Source: Hydrogenophaga sp.
GTDB lineage: Bacteria > Pseudomonadota > Gammaproteobacteria > Burkholderiales > Burkholderiaceae_C
NCBI GenBank assembly: GCA_011391595.1
Contig: JAABQG010000004.1
Location: forward strand, 1-64,000
Length of the DNA: 64,000 nt
Reading direction: 5' to 3'
In this document: in pieces, positions 26,620 to 34,781 of the stretch
Layout of the letters: each line of letters starts with the position of its first letter
Position numbering within the stretch: position 1 is the stretch's first letter
Notes under the pieces: generated by a model
Seen by the model: only the letters and a program-made list of their open reading frames with translations
Databases searched by the model: none
What the model was told of the DNA's origin: nothing
Translations under genes and position numbers: made by a program

Positions 26620-27804
26620 ATGAAAAAGACCTTGTCGAAGTTCCACGCGCTCATTCCCGCCGCGCTGACCGCAGCCGCGCTGTGGACGCTGGCCAGTCCG
26701 GCCGTCGCCCAGCAGGGCGTCAGCAAGGACGAAATCCTGGTCGGCACCATTCAGGACCTGTCCGGTCCGCTGGCCGGCTATGGCAAGCAGGCGCGCAACG
26801 GCCTGCAATTGCGGGTGGATGAAATCAACGAGCAGGGCGGCATCCACGGCCGCAAGATCAAGCTGCTGGTCGAGGACTCGGGTTACGACCCCAAGAAAGC
26901 CGTGCTGGCCGCGCAGAAGCTGGTCAACCAGGACAAGATATTCATCATGGCAGGCCACATCGGAACGGCGCAGAACAATGCAGCCATGCCGGTGCAGTTC
27001 GATAAAAAGATCGTCAACTTCATGCCCCTGACGGCGGCGCGCGAGATGTACGAGCCGTTGAACCCGCTCAAGTTCGCCATGCTCAGCGCCTACTACGACC
27101 AGATGCGCATCGCCGTGCCACGCATGGCCAAGGAAAAGAACGCCAAGAAAGTCTGCGCCATCTACCAGGACGACGAATTCGGCCTGGAAGTGCTGCGCGG
27201 CGCTGAAGCCGGCTTGAAGACGATCAACATGGAAATGGTGGAGAAAACCTCGTTCAAGCGCGGCGCCACCGATTTCTCCTCCCAGGTGGCGCGCATGAAG
27301 AGCGCGGGCTGCGACATGGTGGTGCTGGGCACCATCATTCGCGAGACCATCGGCACCATCGCCGAATCGCGCAAGACCAGCTTCAACCCGGTTTTCCTGG
27401 GCTCCGTGGCCGCCTATACCGACCTCATCCACAAGCTCGGCGGCAAGGCCATGGATGGCATGTACGCGACGATGACCGTGCAGAACCCCTACCTGGACGA
27501 GGCCTCGCAGCCGCTGCGCTTCTGGGCCAACAAGTACAAGACCAAGTTCAATGAAGACCCGACCGTGTTCTCCGCCTACGGCTACGTCATCATGGACCTG
27601 TTCATCCGCGCTGCGCAGAAGACTGGCCCCGGCCTGAACACCGACAGCTTCGTCAAGGCCATGGACACCATGACCGTGCCGCCGGACATCTTCGGTACCC
27701 CTGAGCAGAAATTCACCCCCACCAAGCACTTGGGCAGCGACGCCTCGCGCCTGTCCCAGTTGCAGGACGGCAAGTGGAAGATCGTGTCCGACTACTTCAA
27801 GTAA
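26620..27804 (+). CDS. ABC transporter substrate-binding protein, first of two tandem paralogues
   Basis: This 394-residue periplasmic protein has a Sec signal peptide ending ASPAVAQQ at about residue 30 and the type-I binding fold. The mature part starts GVSKDEILVGTIQDLSGPLAGYGKQ. A GCAGGAGAT ribosome binding site precedes the ATG. It is very similar along its whole length to the next gene. It follows the acyl-CoA synthetase by 18 bp, so it belongs to the liv operon and is the likely ligand receptor for LivHMGF. Confidence 0.9.
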   Translation: MKKTLSKFHALIPAALTAAALWTLASPAVAQQGVSKDEILVGTIQDLSGPLAGYGKQARNGLQLRVDEINEQGGIHGRKIKLLVEDSGYDPKKAVLAAQKLVNQDKIFIMAGHIGTAQNNAAMPVQFDKKIVNFMPLTAAREMYEPLNPLKFAMLSAYYDQMRIAVPRMAKEKNAKKVCAIYQDDEFGLEVLRGAEAGLKTINMEMVEKTSFKRGATDFSSQVARMKSAGCDMVVLGTIIRETIGTIAESRKTSFNPVFLGSVAAYTDLIHKLGGKAMDGMYATMTVQNPYLDEASQPLRFWANKYKTKFNEDPTVFSAYGYVIMDLFIRAAQKTGPGLNTDSFVKAMDTMTVPPDIFGTPEQKFTPTKHLGSDASRLSQLQDGKWKIVSDYFK

Positions 27805-27824
27805 GCACGGAGGCGGTTCGCCGG

Positions 27825-27846
27825 CCCGCACTAGGGAAAGTGCGGG
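27825..27846 (+). promoter_or_regulatory. hairpin between the tandem solute-binding genes
   Basis: CCCGCACT at 27825-27832 pairs exactly with AGTGCGGG at 27839-27846 across a 6-nt loop. No T-run follows, so it is not an intrinsic terminator. In this position it could protect or process the mRNA and set different levels for the two binding proteins. That role is inferred. Confidence 0.45.
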
Positions 27847-27906
27847 TTCGCGGCGACGTGCAGCAGTCTATAACCACGGACATTCATTCACAGGAGACAA
27901 GGCACC

Positions 27907-29079
27907 ATGAAATTCAGACCCATCGCGGCCCTCGCGGCCATGGCACTGGCCGGCGGCCTGGCCCAGGCCCAGAACTCCAACCAGGGCGTGTCCAAGACCG
28001 AGATCACGCTCGGCTCCATCCAGGACCTTTCCGGCCCCATCGCCGGCTTTGGCAAGCAGGTGCGCCTGGGCATGATGCTGCGCGTGGACGAAGTCAACGA
28101 GCAGGGCGGAATCCATGGCCGCAAGATCATGCTGAAGGTGGAAGACTCGGCCTACGACCCCAAGAAGGCGGTGTTGGCGGCCCAGAAGCTGGTGAACCAG
28201 GACAAGATCTTCACGATGGTCGGCCACATCGGCACCGCGCAGAACCTGGCCACGTTCCCGGTGCTGTTCGACAAGAACATCATCAACTTCTTCCCGGTGA
28301 CGGCCGCGCGCGAAATGTACGACCCGTTCAACCGGCTCAAGTATTCCTTTGCTGCCACCTACTTTGACCAGATGCGCCTGGCCACGCCCAAGCTGGTCAA
28401 GGAGAAGGGCGCCAAGAAAGTCTGCACGATGTACCAGGACGACGAATTTGGCCTGGAAGTCATGCGCGGCGCCGAGGAGGGCCTGAAGGACATCGGCATG
28501 ACGATGACCGAGAAGACCAGCTACAAGCGCGGCGCCACCGACTTCTCCTCGCAGGTCGCGAAGATGAAATCATCCGGTTGCGACATGGTCGTGCTGGGCA
28601 CCATCATCCGCGAGACCATCGGCGCCATCGGCGAGTCGCGCAAGACCGGTTTCAACCCGGTGTTCCTGGGCTCCAGCGCCGCCTACACCGACCTGATCCA
28701 CAAGCTCGGCGGCAAGGCGATGGATGGCCTTTACGCCACGATGACCGTGCAGAACCCTTACACGGATGAGCCTTCGCAACCGATCCGCTTCTGGGCCAAC
28801 AAGTACAAGACCAAGTTCAATGAAGACCCGACCGTGTTTTCCGTCTATGGCTACCTGGCGGTGGACTCCTTCCTGCGCGCCGCCCAGAAGGCCGGCCCTA
28901 ATCTGAGCACCGACAGCTTCATCAAGGCGATGGACACCATGACCATCCCGCCGGACATCTTCGGCAGCGCAGAGCAGACTTTCACGCCGACCAAACGCCT
29001 GGGCAGCAACGCCACGCGCCTGTCGCAGCTGCAGGACACGCGCTGGAAGGTGACTTCGGAATACATGATGATCAAGTAA
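27907..29079 (+). CDS. ABC transporter substrate-binding protein, second tandem paralogue
   Basis: This 390-residue periplasmic binding protein has a signal peptide ending at about residue 22 (GGLAQAQ). It shares most of its mature sequence with the gene before it, for example GVSKTEITLGSIQDLSGPIAGFGKQ and RFWANKYKTKFNEDPTVFS, and so is a recent duplicate. An AGGAG precedes the start. Substitutions near the ligand loops (for example HIGTAQNLATFP against HIGTAQNNAAMP) may widen the ligand range. It is the last gene of the operon, closed by a strong terminator. Confidence 0.9.
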   Translation: MKFRPIAALAAMALAGGLAQAQNSNQGVSKTEITLGSIQDLSGPIAGFGKQVRLGMMLRVDEVNEQGGIHGRKIMLKVEDSAYDPKKAVLAAQKLVNQDKIFTMVGHIGTAQNLATFPVLFDKNIINFFPVTAAREMYDPFNRLKYSFAATYFDQMRLATPKLVKEKGAKKVCTMYQDDEFGLEVMRGAEEGLKDIGMTMTEKTSYKRGATDFSSQVAKMKSSGCDMVVLGTIIRETIGAIGESRKTGFNPVFLGSSAAYTDLIHKLGGKAMDGLYATMTVQNPYTDEPSQPIRFWANKYKTKFNEDPTVFSVYGYLAVDSFLRAAQKAGPNLSTDSFIKAMDTMTIPPDIFGSAEQTFTPTKRLGSNATRLSQLQDTRWKVTSEYMMIK

Positions 29080-29099
29080 GGCTTGCGCCCATGGGCCTC

Positions 29100-29127
29100 A
29101 AAAAAACCGCCTCCGGGCGGTTTTTTT
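29100..29127 (+). terminator. Rho-independent terminator of the liv operon
   Basis: ACCGCC and GGCGGT pair around a TCCG loop and are followed by seven T residues; an A-run on the 5' side makes the element work in both directions. It sits 20 bp after the second binding-protein gene. Read from the other side it could also end the minus-strand thioesterase transcript at 29189. Confidence 0.88.
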
Positions 29128-29188
29128 ATGCGAAATTGGCCATTCCTCAGCGTCGCCCGGTCTTCTTTTGCTACTTTAATTGCAGCAT

Positions 29189-29671
29189 TCAAGACACGAT
29201 GTAAGCGCCTGCTCCGGTCGACAGCAGCTTGCCATCGGCCGCCAGGAACTCCATGCGGGTCGACGCCACCCGGGAGCCCAGGCGCATCACCTCGGCGCGC
29301 AGCTCGAAATACTCGCTGATGCCCGGGCGCAGGTAGTCGATGCGCAGGTCGATGGTGCCGAGCTTGGCGAAGCGGTGCAGGCGCTGCAACGGCGACTCGT
29401 CCATGTGGCGCGCGCCGATGGCGGCCATCACGGCCAGGCCGCCCATCGCATCCAGCCCGGCGCTGATCACGCCCCCATGCACGCGGTTGAAGCTGTAGTG
29501 GCCCACCAGTTCAGGGCGCATGTCGATACGTGCGCTCACCCGCGTGGGCGTGAGGCTGGTGATCTTCAGGCCGAGCACCTGATTGAAGACGATCTTTTCC
29601 TCGAAGATGGCCTTCAGGCCGGTGATGAACTCGGGCTCGAATTCGGTGATGGGGGCAACTTGTCTGGGCAT
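29189..29671 (-). CDS. PaaI-type hotdog thioesterase
   Basis: This 160-residue protein starts MPRQVAPITEFEPEF at the ATG at 29671. It carries the hotdog segment HYSFNRVHGGVISAGLDAMGGLAVM, with the HGG catalytic-helix entry typical of PaaI-like acyl-CoA thioesterases. It follows the acyl-CoA dehydrogenase gene by 23 bp on the same strand and is probably the last gene of that operon. It may release CoA from dead-end acyl-CoAs during degradation. Confidence 0.86.
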   Translation of the reverse strand: MPRQVAPITEFEPEFITGLKAIFEEKIVFNQVLGLKITSLTPTRVSARIDMRPELVGHYSFNRVHGGVISAGLDAMGGLAVMAAIGARHMDESPLQRLHRFAKLGTIDLRIDYLRPGISEYFELRAEVMRLGSRVASTRMEFLAADGKLLSTGAGAYIVS

Positions 29672-29694
29672 GGATCGATTGTCGTGCAGACCGC

Positions 29695-30876
29695 TCAACG
29701 CGCCGCCGGCCGTTTCGCCACGCCCATGATGCGCGCCAGGATGCCCAGCATCACCTCGTCCGCGCCGCCGCCAATCGAGCCCAGGCGTCCGTCCCGGTAC
29801 ATGCGCGAGACTTTGTTTTCCCAAGTGAAGCCCATGCCGCCCCAGAACTGCAGGCAGGTGTCGGGCACGATGCGGTTCAGTCGCCCGGCTTTCAGCTTGG
29901 CCATGGAGGCCAGCTCGGTCACGTCCTGGCCCTGCACATAGAGTTCGCCGGCGCGGTAGGTCAGCGCGCGCAAGCTTTCCACCTCTGTTTTCATCTCCGC
30001 CAGCTTGAACTGCACCCACTGCTGGTCGGCCAGCGTGGCGCCGAACAGCTTGCGTTCCTGCGCCCATTCGATGGTCCAGGCGATGCAGTTGCTCAGGGAT
30101 TGCAGGCAACTGGCCGCCGCCCACAGGCGCTCCTCCTGGAACTGCTGCATCTGGTAGATGAAGCCCTGACCTTCGTCGCCGATGCGGTAACGCTGCGGCA
30201 CGCGCACCTCGTCGAAATAGATCAGGCCTGTGTCCGACGAATTCATGCCGATCTTGCGGATCTTCTGCGCGACTTCGATGCCCTTCGTCAGCTTGCCATT
30301 CGGGCCATCGCGCATCGGCACCATCACCAGGCTCTTGTTCTTGTGCGCCGACCCTTCTCCGGTGTTGACCAGCATGCACATCCAGTCGGCCTGCAGGCTG
30401 TTGGTGATCCACATCTTCTGGCCGGTGATCACGTAGTCGTCGCCGTCCTTGCATGCCACGCTCTTGATGGCCGACACATCGCTGCCCGCGCCGGGCTCGG
30501 AGACGCCGATGCAGCCCACCGCGTCGCCGGCAATCGCAGGGACCAGGAACTCGCGGCGCAGCTCATCACTGCCGAAGCGCGCCAATGCGGGCGTGCACAT
30601 GTCGGTCTGCACCCCGATGGCCATGGGCACGCCGCCACAGTCGATATGGCCCAGCCCCTCGGCCATGGCCATGGCGTAGGAATAGTCGAGACCGGCGCCG
30701 CCGAAGGCTTCCGGTTTGGTCAGTCCGAGCAGGCCCAGGTTGCCGAGCTTCTTGAAAACCTCATGAGCGGGGAAAATCTCGGCGGCCTCCCACTCATCGA
30801 CGTGCGGGTTGATCTCCGCGTCGATGAAACGCTTGAGGGTCTTCTGGATTTCGAGGTGTTCGTGGGTGTAGTTCAT
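29695..30876 (-). CDS. acyl-CoA dehydrogenase
   Basis: This flavoenzyme of 393 residues makes trans-2-enoyl-CoA. It carries the FAD/substrate block CIGVSEPGAGSDVSAIKS, then GQKMWITN, and the C-terminal GGMGFTWENKVSRMYRD with the arginine/glycine FAD-binding region. The ATG at 30876 has AGGGA six nt upstream; an in-frame ATG 18 nt earlier is less well placed. It is flanked by a TetR gene upstream and a thioesterase downstream on the same strand, a typical regulated acyl-CoA operon. Confidence 0.92.
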   Translation of the reverse strand: MNYTHEHLEIQKTLKRFIDAEINPHVDEWEAAEIFPAHEVFKKLGNLGLLGLTKPEAFGGAGLDYSYAMAMAEGLGHIDCGGVPMAIGVQTDMCTPALARFGSDELRREFLVPAIAGDAVGCIGVSEPGAGSDVSAIKSVACKDGDDYVITGQKMWITNSLQADWMCMLVNTGEGSAHKNKSLVMVPMRDGPNGKLTKGIEVAQKIRKIGMNSSDTGLIYFDEVRVPQRYRIGDEGQGFIYQMQQFQEERLWAAASCLQSLSNCIAWTIEWAQERKLFGATLADQQWVQFKLAEMKTEVESLRALTYRAGELYVQGQDVTELASMAKLKAGRLNRIVPDTCLQFWGGMGFTWENKVSRMYRDGRLGSIGGGADEVMLGILARIMGVAKRPAAR

Positions 30877-30914
30877 GGGAGTTCCCTGCGGCATCGACCC
30901 AGCCTGCGTTGGCG

Positions 30915-31598
30915 TCAGGCTTCGTGAATGAAAAGCGCCAGAGCGGCGGCGGTGAGATCGTCGAGCGAGGCGCCCTTCCTGCGGTCGTACCACTGCACCG
31001 ACCAATTGAGCGCGCCAAAGATCAGCAGGCGCGCCAGTTTGACGTCGGCACGCAACTGCCCCGCCGTGTGCAGGGCTTCCAGTATCGGCGTCCAGGCCGC
31101 TTCGTAATCGCCCTGCAACTGGACCAGACTGACGCGCTGGCGCGGCGTGAGGGCGCGCGACTCGTACAGCATCACCGGGATGAAGTCGCTGCCCGGCCCG
31201 AGCAGCACATCGAACTGGTTGCGGATCAAAATGGCCAATACCCATCGTGCATCGGTCTTAGATTGCTCTGCTTTTTGTAGTGCTCGCGTTTGTCGCTCAA
31301 TCGCCGAGCGCATGCCTTCTTCCATCACCGCATGCAACAGAGCGCCCTTGCTCTTGAAGTGGTAGAAGGGCGAGCCGCTGCGCATGCCGACGGCCGCGGC
31401 GATGTCGCGGGTGCTGGTGGCGTCGAACCCCTTGCGGTGAAACAGCTTGGCGGCGGCGTGGATCAGTTCTTGGCGGCGGTTGCCGTCATCACGCTCGTCC
31501 GCGGTCTTGCGGGGTCGCCCACGCGGGCGCTTGGCGGAGGACAGGGTCTGGGTCGAGGGGAGATCGGGCGCGAGGTCAGGCGCCAGTTGGGCATGCAT
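30915..31598 (-). CDS. TetR-family regulator of the acyl-CoA operon
   Basis: This 227-residue repressor-type protein has a basic N-terminal arm (KRPRGRPRKTADERDD) before the TetR HTH at about residues 38-90 (AAKLFHRKGFDATSTRDIAAAVGM, then SPFYHFKSKGALL). The C-terminal ligand domain resembles the acyl-CoA-responsive group. The ATG at 31598 was chosen over a TTG at 31607. A dyad at 31633-31646 lies 35 bp upstream and is a candidate operator, so it probably represses itself with the acyl-CoA dehydrogenase and thioesterase. Confidence 0.88.
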   Translation of the reverse strand: MHAQLAPDLAPDLPSTQTLSSAKRPRGRPRKTADERDDGNRRQELIHAAAKLFHRKGFDATSTRDIAAAVGMRSGSPFYHFKSKGALLHAVMEEGMRSAIERQTRALQKAEQSKTDARWVLAILIRNQFDVLLGPGSDFIPVMLYESRALTPRQRVSLVQLQGDYEAAWTPILEALHTAGQLRADVKLARLLIFGALNWSVQWYDRRKGASLDDLTAAALALFIHEA

Positions 31599-31632
31599 GG
31601 GATGCAACCATAACAGCCCGCCTTATTATTAG

Positions 31633-31646
31633 CAAGCGTTCGCTTG
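31633..31646 (-). promoter_or_regulatory. candidate TetR operator upstream of the 30915-31598 regulator
   Basis: CAAGCG and CGCTTG are exact inverted arms separated by TT. On the minus strand a TAATAATAA stretch lies immediately downstream and could be the -10 region, which would put the dyad between -35 and -10. This fits an autorepression site. Confidence 0.55.
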
Positions 31647-31656
31647 GTGAAATACC

Positions 31657-32421
31657 TCAGGCCTTGCTGAAATCGGGCTTGCGCTTTTCCATGAAGGCAC
31701 CAAAGGCCTCGCGCGCTGCGGGCTCGCGCAGCATGCGTCCGAAGCTGGCGCCCTCCTCGGCCATCCGCGATGCGACCTGGGGCGCCTGGCCCTGCTTCAT
31801 GAGGCGCTTGGTCTCGATCAGCGAGCTCAGCGGCTTGAGGGCCAGCTTGCGCGCGGCACCTTGCGCCACCGCATTGACCTCCGTCGGCGGCACGATGCGG
31901 TTGACCAGGCCGACCTCGAGCGCCGCCTCGGCGAAGAAGGGCTCGCCCAGCAGCAAGGCCTCGGCGGCCCGGTGGTAACCGAACATCTGCGGCACCAGCA
32001 GGCTGGACGCCGCCTCCGGGCACAGCCCCAGGTTGACGAAAGGCATCGAGAACGCTGCGTTGTCGCCGGCGTAGACCAGGTCGCAATGGAACAGCAGCGT
32101 GGTGCCCACCCCCACCGCGGGGCCGCACACGGCGGCAATCAGCGGCTTGGGGAAGCCAGCGATGCCGTGCAGGAACCGGTACACGGGCGATTCGTGCGTG
32201 GCCGGCGGCTGGTTAAGGAAGTCGCCGATGTCGTTGCCGGCGCTGAACACCGTCTCGCTGCCCTGGAGCACCACCGCACGGATGGCGGCGTCGCCCGCGG
32301 CCTGCGTCAGCGCGTCGGCCAGCGCGGCGTACATGGCGGCGGTGATCGAGTTCTTCTTGTCCGGGCGGTTCAGCGTGAGGGTCATCACACCGGCCTCCAC
32401 ATGGTTCAGGATGTCGGTCAT
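31657..32421 (-). CDS. enoyl-CoA hydratase
   Basis: This 254-residue crotonase-fold enzyme starts at MTDILNHVEAGVMTLTLNRPDKKNSI (ATG 32421). The oxyanion-hole segments are ETVFSAGNDIGDF and VCGPAVGVGTTLLFHCDL. Catalytic-region residues follow in SMPFVNLGLCPEAAS. It belongs to a co-directional series of acyl-CoA genes, 28 bp after the isomerase gene. Members of this subfamily act on medium-chain or unusual enoyl-CoAs; exact specificity is unknown. Confidence 0.9.
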   Translation of the reverse strand: MTDILNHVEAGVMTLTLNRPDKKNSITAAMYAALADALTQAAGDAAIRAVVLQGSETVFSAGNDIGDFLNQPPATHESPVYRFLHGIAGFPKPLIAAVCGPAVGVGTTLLFHCDLVYAGDNAAFSMPFVNLGLCPEAASSLLVPQMFGYHRAAEALLLGEPFFAEAALEVGLVNRIVPPTEVNAVAQGAARKLALKPLSSLIETKRLMKQGQAPQVASRMAEEGASFGRMLREPAAREAFGAFMEKRKPDFSKA

Positions 32422-32449
32422 TCTTGTTTCCTCAGGTATCGGGTCGGGT

Positions 32450-33043
32450 TCAGTCCGTGAGCGCTTCACGCACAAAGTCGAGCCGGTCCTGGCCCCAGAA
32501 CATGGTGTTGCCGACAAAGAAGGTCGGTGCGCCAAAGATGCCGCGCTCGACCGCCGCCTGGGTGACCGTCTTGAGCTCCTCCTTCACCGCCGCGTCCTGG
32601 GTCAGCGTCAGCATGGCTTGGGCATCGAATCCCGCCGCCCGCAGGACTTCCTCCACCGTCGCGGGGTCGTTCATGTTCCTGGCATCGACCCAGATCGACT
32701 TGAACATGGCCGCCACAAAGTCGCCAAAACGCGGGTCGTCGCGCATCTGCAGGCCCACCGCCGCGCGCATGAGGGTGAGGGTGTTGATCGGGAAAAACGG
32801 ATTACTGTTGAGCGGCACGCCATAGCGCCTGGCAAAGCGAGCAAAGTCCTTGAAAACGTACTTGCCCTTGGCGGGCACCGTGACAGGAGAGTGGTTGCCC
32901 GTGGCCTGAAAGACACCGCCCAGCAACATCGGCCGCCAGACCACGCTGGCGCCGGTATCGGCGCAAAGCTGGGGCAACTGGGTCCAGGCCAGGTAAGCCG
33001 CAGGGCTGCCAAAGTCGAACCAGAAGTCAAAGGTCTTTGCCAT
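32450..33043 (-). CDS. 2-hydroxychromene-2-carboxylate isomerase family protein (DsbA-like fold)
   Basis: This 197-residue thioredoxin-fold protein of the kappa-class GST/HCCA isomerase group has the opening FDFWFDFGSPAAYLAWTQLP, with the active-site serine and no CxxC, and later PFFPINTLTLMRAAVG and GIFGAPTFFVG. In naphthalene-type pathways the family isomerises 2-hydroxychromene-2-carboxylate with glutathione; many members sit in fatty-acid clusters with unknown roles, as here. Its ATG shares one base with the stop of the SDR gene (TGATG), so the two are coupled. Confidence 0.86.
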   Translation of the reverse strand: MAKTFDFWFDFGSPAAYLAWTQLPQLCADTGASVVWRPMLLGGVFQATGNHSPVTVPAKGKYVFKDFARFARRYGVPLNSNPFFPINTLTLMRAAVGLQMRDDPRFGDFVAAMFKSIWVDARNMNDPATVEEVLRAAGFDAQAMLTLTQDAAVKEELKTVTQAAVERGIFGAPTFFVGNTMFWGQDRLDFVREALTD

Positions 33044-33777
33044 CAGAATTTCTCCATATAGGGCCGCAGGTCCAGCTCGTGTGTCCAGGCGTCGCGCGGT
33101 TGCGCGTGCAGCATCCAGTAAGCGTCAGCGATGTGGTCGGGGTTCAGGATGCCGTCCTGATCCTTCAGCGCATAACGCTCTGGGAAGTTGTCGCGAATGA
33201 ACGCCGTGTCGATCGCGCCGTCGACGATGGCATGGGCCACGTGGATGCCGCGGGGCCCGAGTTCGCGCGCCATGCTCTGCGCCAGCGCGCGCAAGGCATG
33301 TTTGGCGCCGGCAAACGCCGCAAAGCCCGCGCCCCCACGCAGCGAGGCCGTGGCGCCGGTGAAGAGGATGGTCTGGCGCCGTTGCGGCCCCGCGCGCGCC
33401 ACCATGCGCCGGGCCACCTCGCGGCCGTTGAGGAAGCCGCCGAAGCAGGCCATCTCCCAGATCTTGAAATACTTGCGCGCGGTCTCGTCCAGCACGCTCG
33501 ACGGCGCGTTGGCGCCGATGTTGAACACCAGGACCTCGATCGGGCCGATGGTGGATTCAATGTGTTCGACGAGCGCAATGACTTCATCCTCCTTGCGCGC
33601 ATCGCTGCCGAAGGGCACGGCACGGCCGCCGGCCGCCTCGATCTGAGCCACCAACGGCACCAGGCTGGCCACGTCGCGCCGCGTCACGCACGCGGTGTAG
33701 CCCTCGCGGGCAAAGCGCCGGGCGATGGCGCCGCCAGTGGCATCCCCCGCGCCGACAACCAGTGCGACAGGTGACAT
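33043..33777 (-). CDS. short-chain dehydrogenase/reductase
   Basis: This 244-residue Rossmann enzyme starts at ATG 33777 (MSPVALVVGAGDATGGAIARRF). The nucleotide-binding glycines read GAGDATG rather than the common TGxxxGIG. The usual NAG strand motif appears as VFNIGANAPSS. The catalytic Tyr-x-x-x-Lys normally follows; here the corresponding stretch is GGAGFAAFAGAKHALRALA, with Phe in place of the expected Tyr. This may mark a non-classical or inactive SDR. It is coupled to the isomerase gene downstream. Confidence 0.86.
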   Translation of the reverse strand: MSPVALVVGAGDATGGAIARRFAREGYTACVTRRDVASLVPLVAQIEAAGGRAVPFGSDARKEDEVIALVEHIESTIGPIEVLVFNIGANAPSSVLDETARKYFKIWEMACFGGFLNGREVARRMVARAGPQRRQTILFTGATASLRGGAGFAAFAGAKHALRALAQSMARELGPRGIHVAHAIVDGAIDTAFIRDNFPERYALKDQDGILNPDHIADAYWMLHAQPRDAWTHELDLRPYMEKF

Positions 33778-33813
33778 GATCAAGCCTCCGCCGGGCCGCC
33801 CCAAGGTGGCTTG

Positions 33814-33862
33814 GGCCCCCTCGGGGGGCAGCGACGACACGACCGTGCGAAGCGTGGGGACA
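33814..33862 (+). repeat. dispersed GC-rich repeat, copy C (diverged)
   Basis: It keeps GGCCCCCTCGGGGGGCAGCG and the end AAGCGTGGGGAC, but the middle is diverged from copies A and B. It lies between the SDR start and the stop of the upstream thioesterase and is antisense to both. The same frame still reads APSGGSDDTTVRSVG, preceded by an in-frame ATG at 33776. It may attenuate read-through in this 90-bp gap. Confidence 0.7.
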
Positions 33863-33867
33863 TGTTC

Positions 33868-34737
33868 CTATTCTTTGAAGTACACGATCTGGTGCGTGGT
33901 GGCCAGCAGGTCGCCGGCCTCGTTCCAGAGCTCGGCGCTCTGGTCGAAGAAGCCGTTGAAGAAGGACTGCGCGCGGGCCTGCCCGAGCAGGTAGCCTTCC
34001 CCGGTGGCAGCAAGTTCGGCCGTGCCGGCATGGAAATACACCGTCATGGACACCGTGCCCACCGGTGTCATCAGGGCACGGCGGCGCCAGACGCGCGGGT
34101 AGAACACGTCGGCCAGCGCGGTCAGGCTGGCGAAATCGAGAGGCCGTGGCGGGTCGTCACGCATCCACAGCTGGCTCACGCTGTCGGCCTCGGCGCCGTT
34201 CCAGTCGGCCGGGATTTCCCCGGAACACGGCCGCATGTCGTAGCGCTGCATCCAGGCCACGCGCGCGGGCCGGCTGACGCGCTTGATGTCGGCAGGCGCG
34301 GCCACGACGGGCATGACCGCGTCGGCCGCGCTCCAGGTCGTGCGCCGCACCGCCGTTACTGCCGTGGCGGTCAGCACCACCGACTCGACGCCCGCGCTGT
34401 CCGTCTGCGAAATGCGCACGACCCAGTGTTGGGTCGAGCGGTTGGTGCGCACCGGCTGCGACGTGACGCGAAACGCGCCGTCCGCCAGAGCGGCTGCGAA
34501 GTTGACCGTGAACGACACCGGCTCGCCGAGGCGCTCCGGGTGCAACAGGATGGATTGCAGGCCCTGCGCCGCCGTGATGCCACCAAACGGGCCGACCATG
34601 TTGGCGTAGGCCGCATGGGTCTGTCCCTGCCAGTGACGGGTGGACTCGCGGCCATGCTCATGCACTGTCACCGTGACAGGCGTCAGCGCCACGGCCTGAT
34701 CAAAGGCGTGCGCGCCGGATACAGCGATCTTGCTCAA
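33868..34737 (-). CDS. acyl-CoA thioesterase family protein (double hotdog)
   Basis: This 289-residue protein resembles TesB-type double-hotdog thioesterases. It has AYANMVGPFGGITAAQGLQ in the first domain and SMTVYFHAGTAELAATGEGYLLG with HQIVYF at the end. The start is a TTG at 34737, chosen because AAGGAGT lies 6 nt upstream; no ATG in frame has comparable support. It follows the thiolase gene closely on the same strand. Confidence 0.83.
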   Translation of the reverse strand: MSKIAVSGAHAFDQAVALTPVTVTVHEHGRESTRHWQGQTHAAYANMVGPFGGITAAQGLQSILLHPERLGEPVSFTVNFAAALADGAFRVTSQPVRTNRSTQHWVVRISQTDSAGVESVVLTATAVTAVRRTTWSAADAVMPVVAAPADIKRVSRPARVAWMQRYDMRPCSGEIPADWNGAEADSVSQLWMRDDPPRPLDFASLTALADVFYPRVWRRRALMTPVGTVSMTVYFHAGTAELAATGEGYLLGQARAQSFFNGFFDQSAELWNEAGDLLATTHQIVYFKE

Positions 34738-34781
34738 AAAAGGACTCCTTCTGAAGGCAAGGTCCGCGCCTGACCGCGGTG

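Noticed and set aside
33776-33994. A frame on the plus strand reading repeat copy C and continuing into the thioesterase gene
   Set aside because: Beyond the repeat it is antisense to a coding gene and has no motif. Only the repeat itself is reported.
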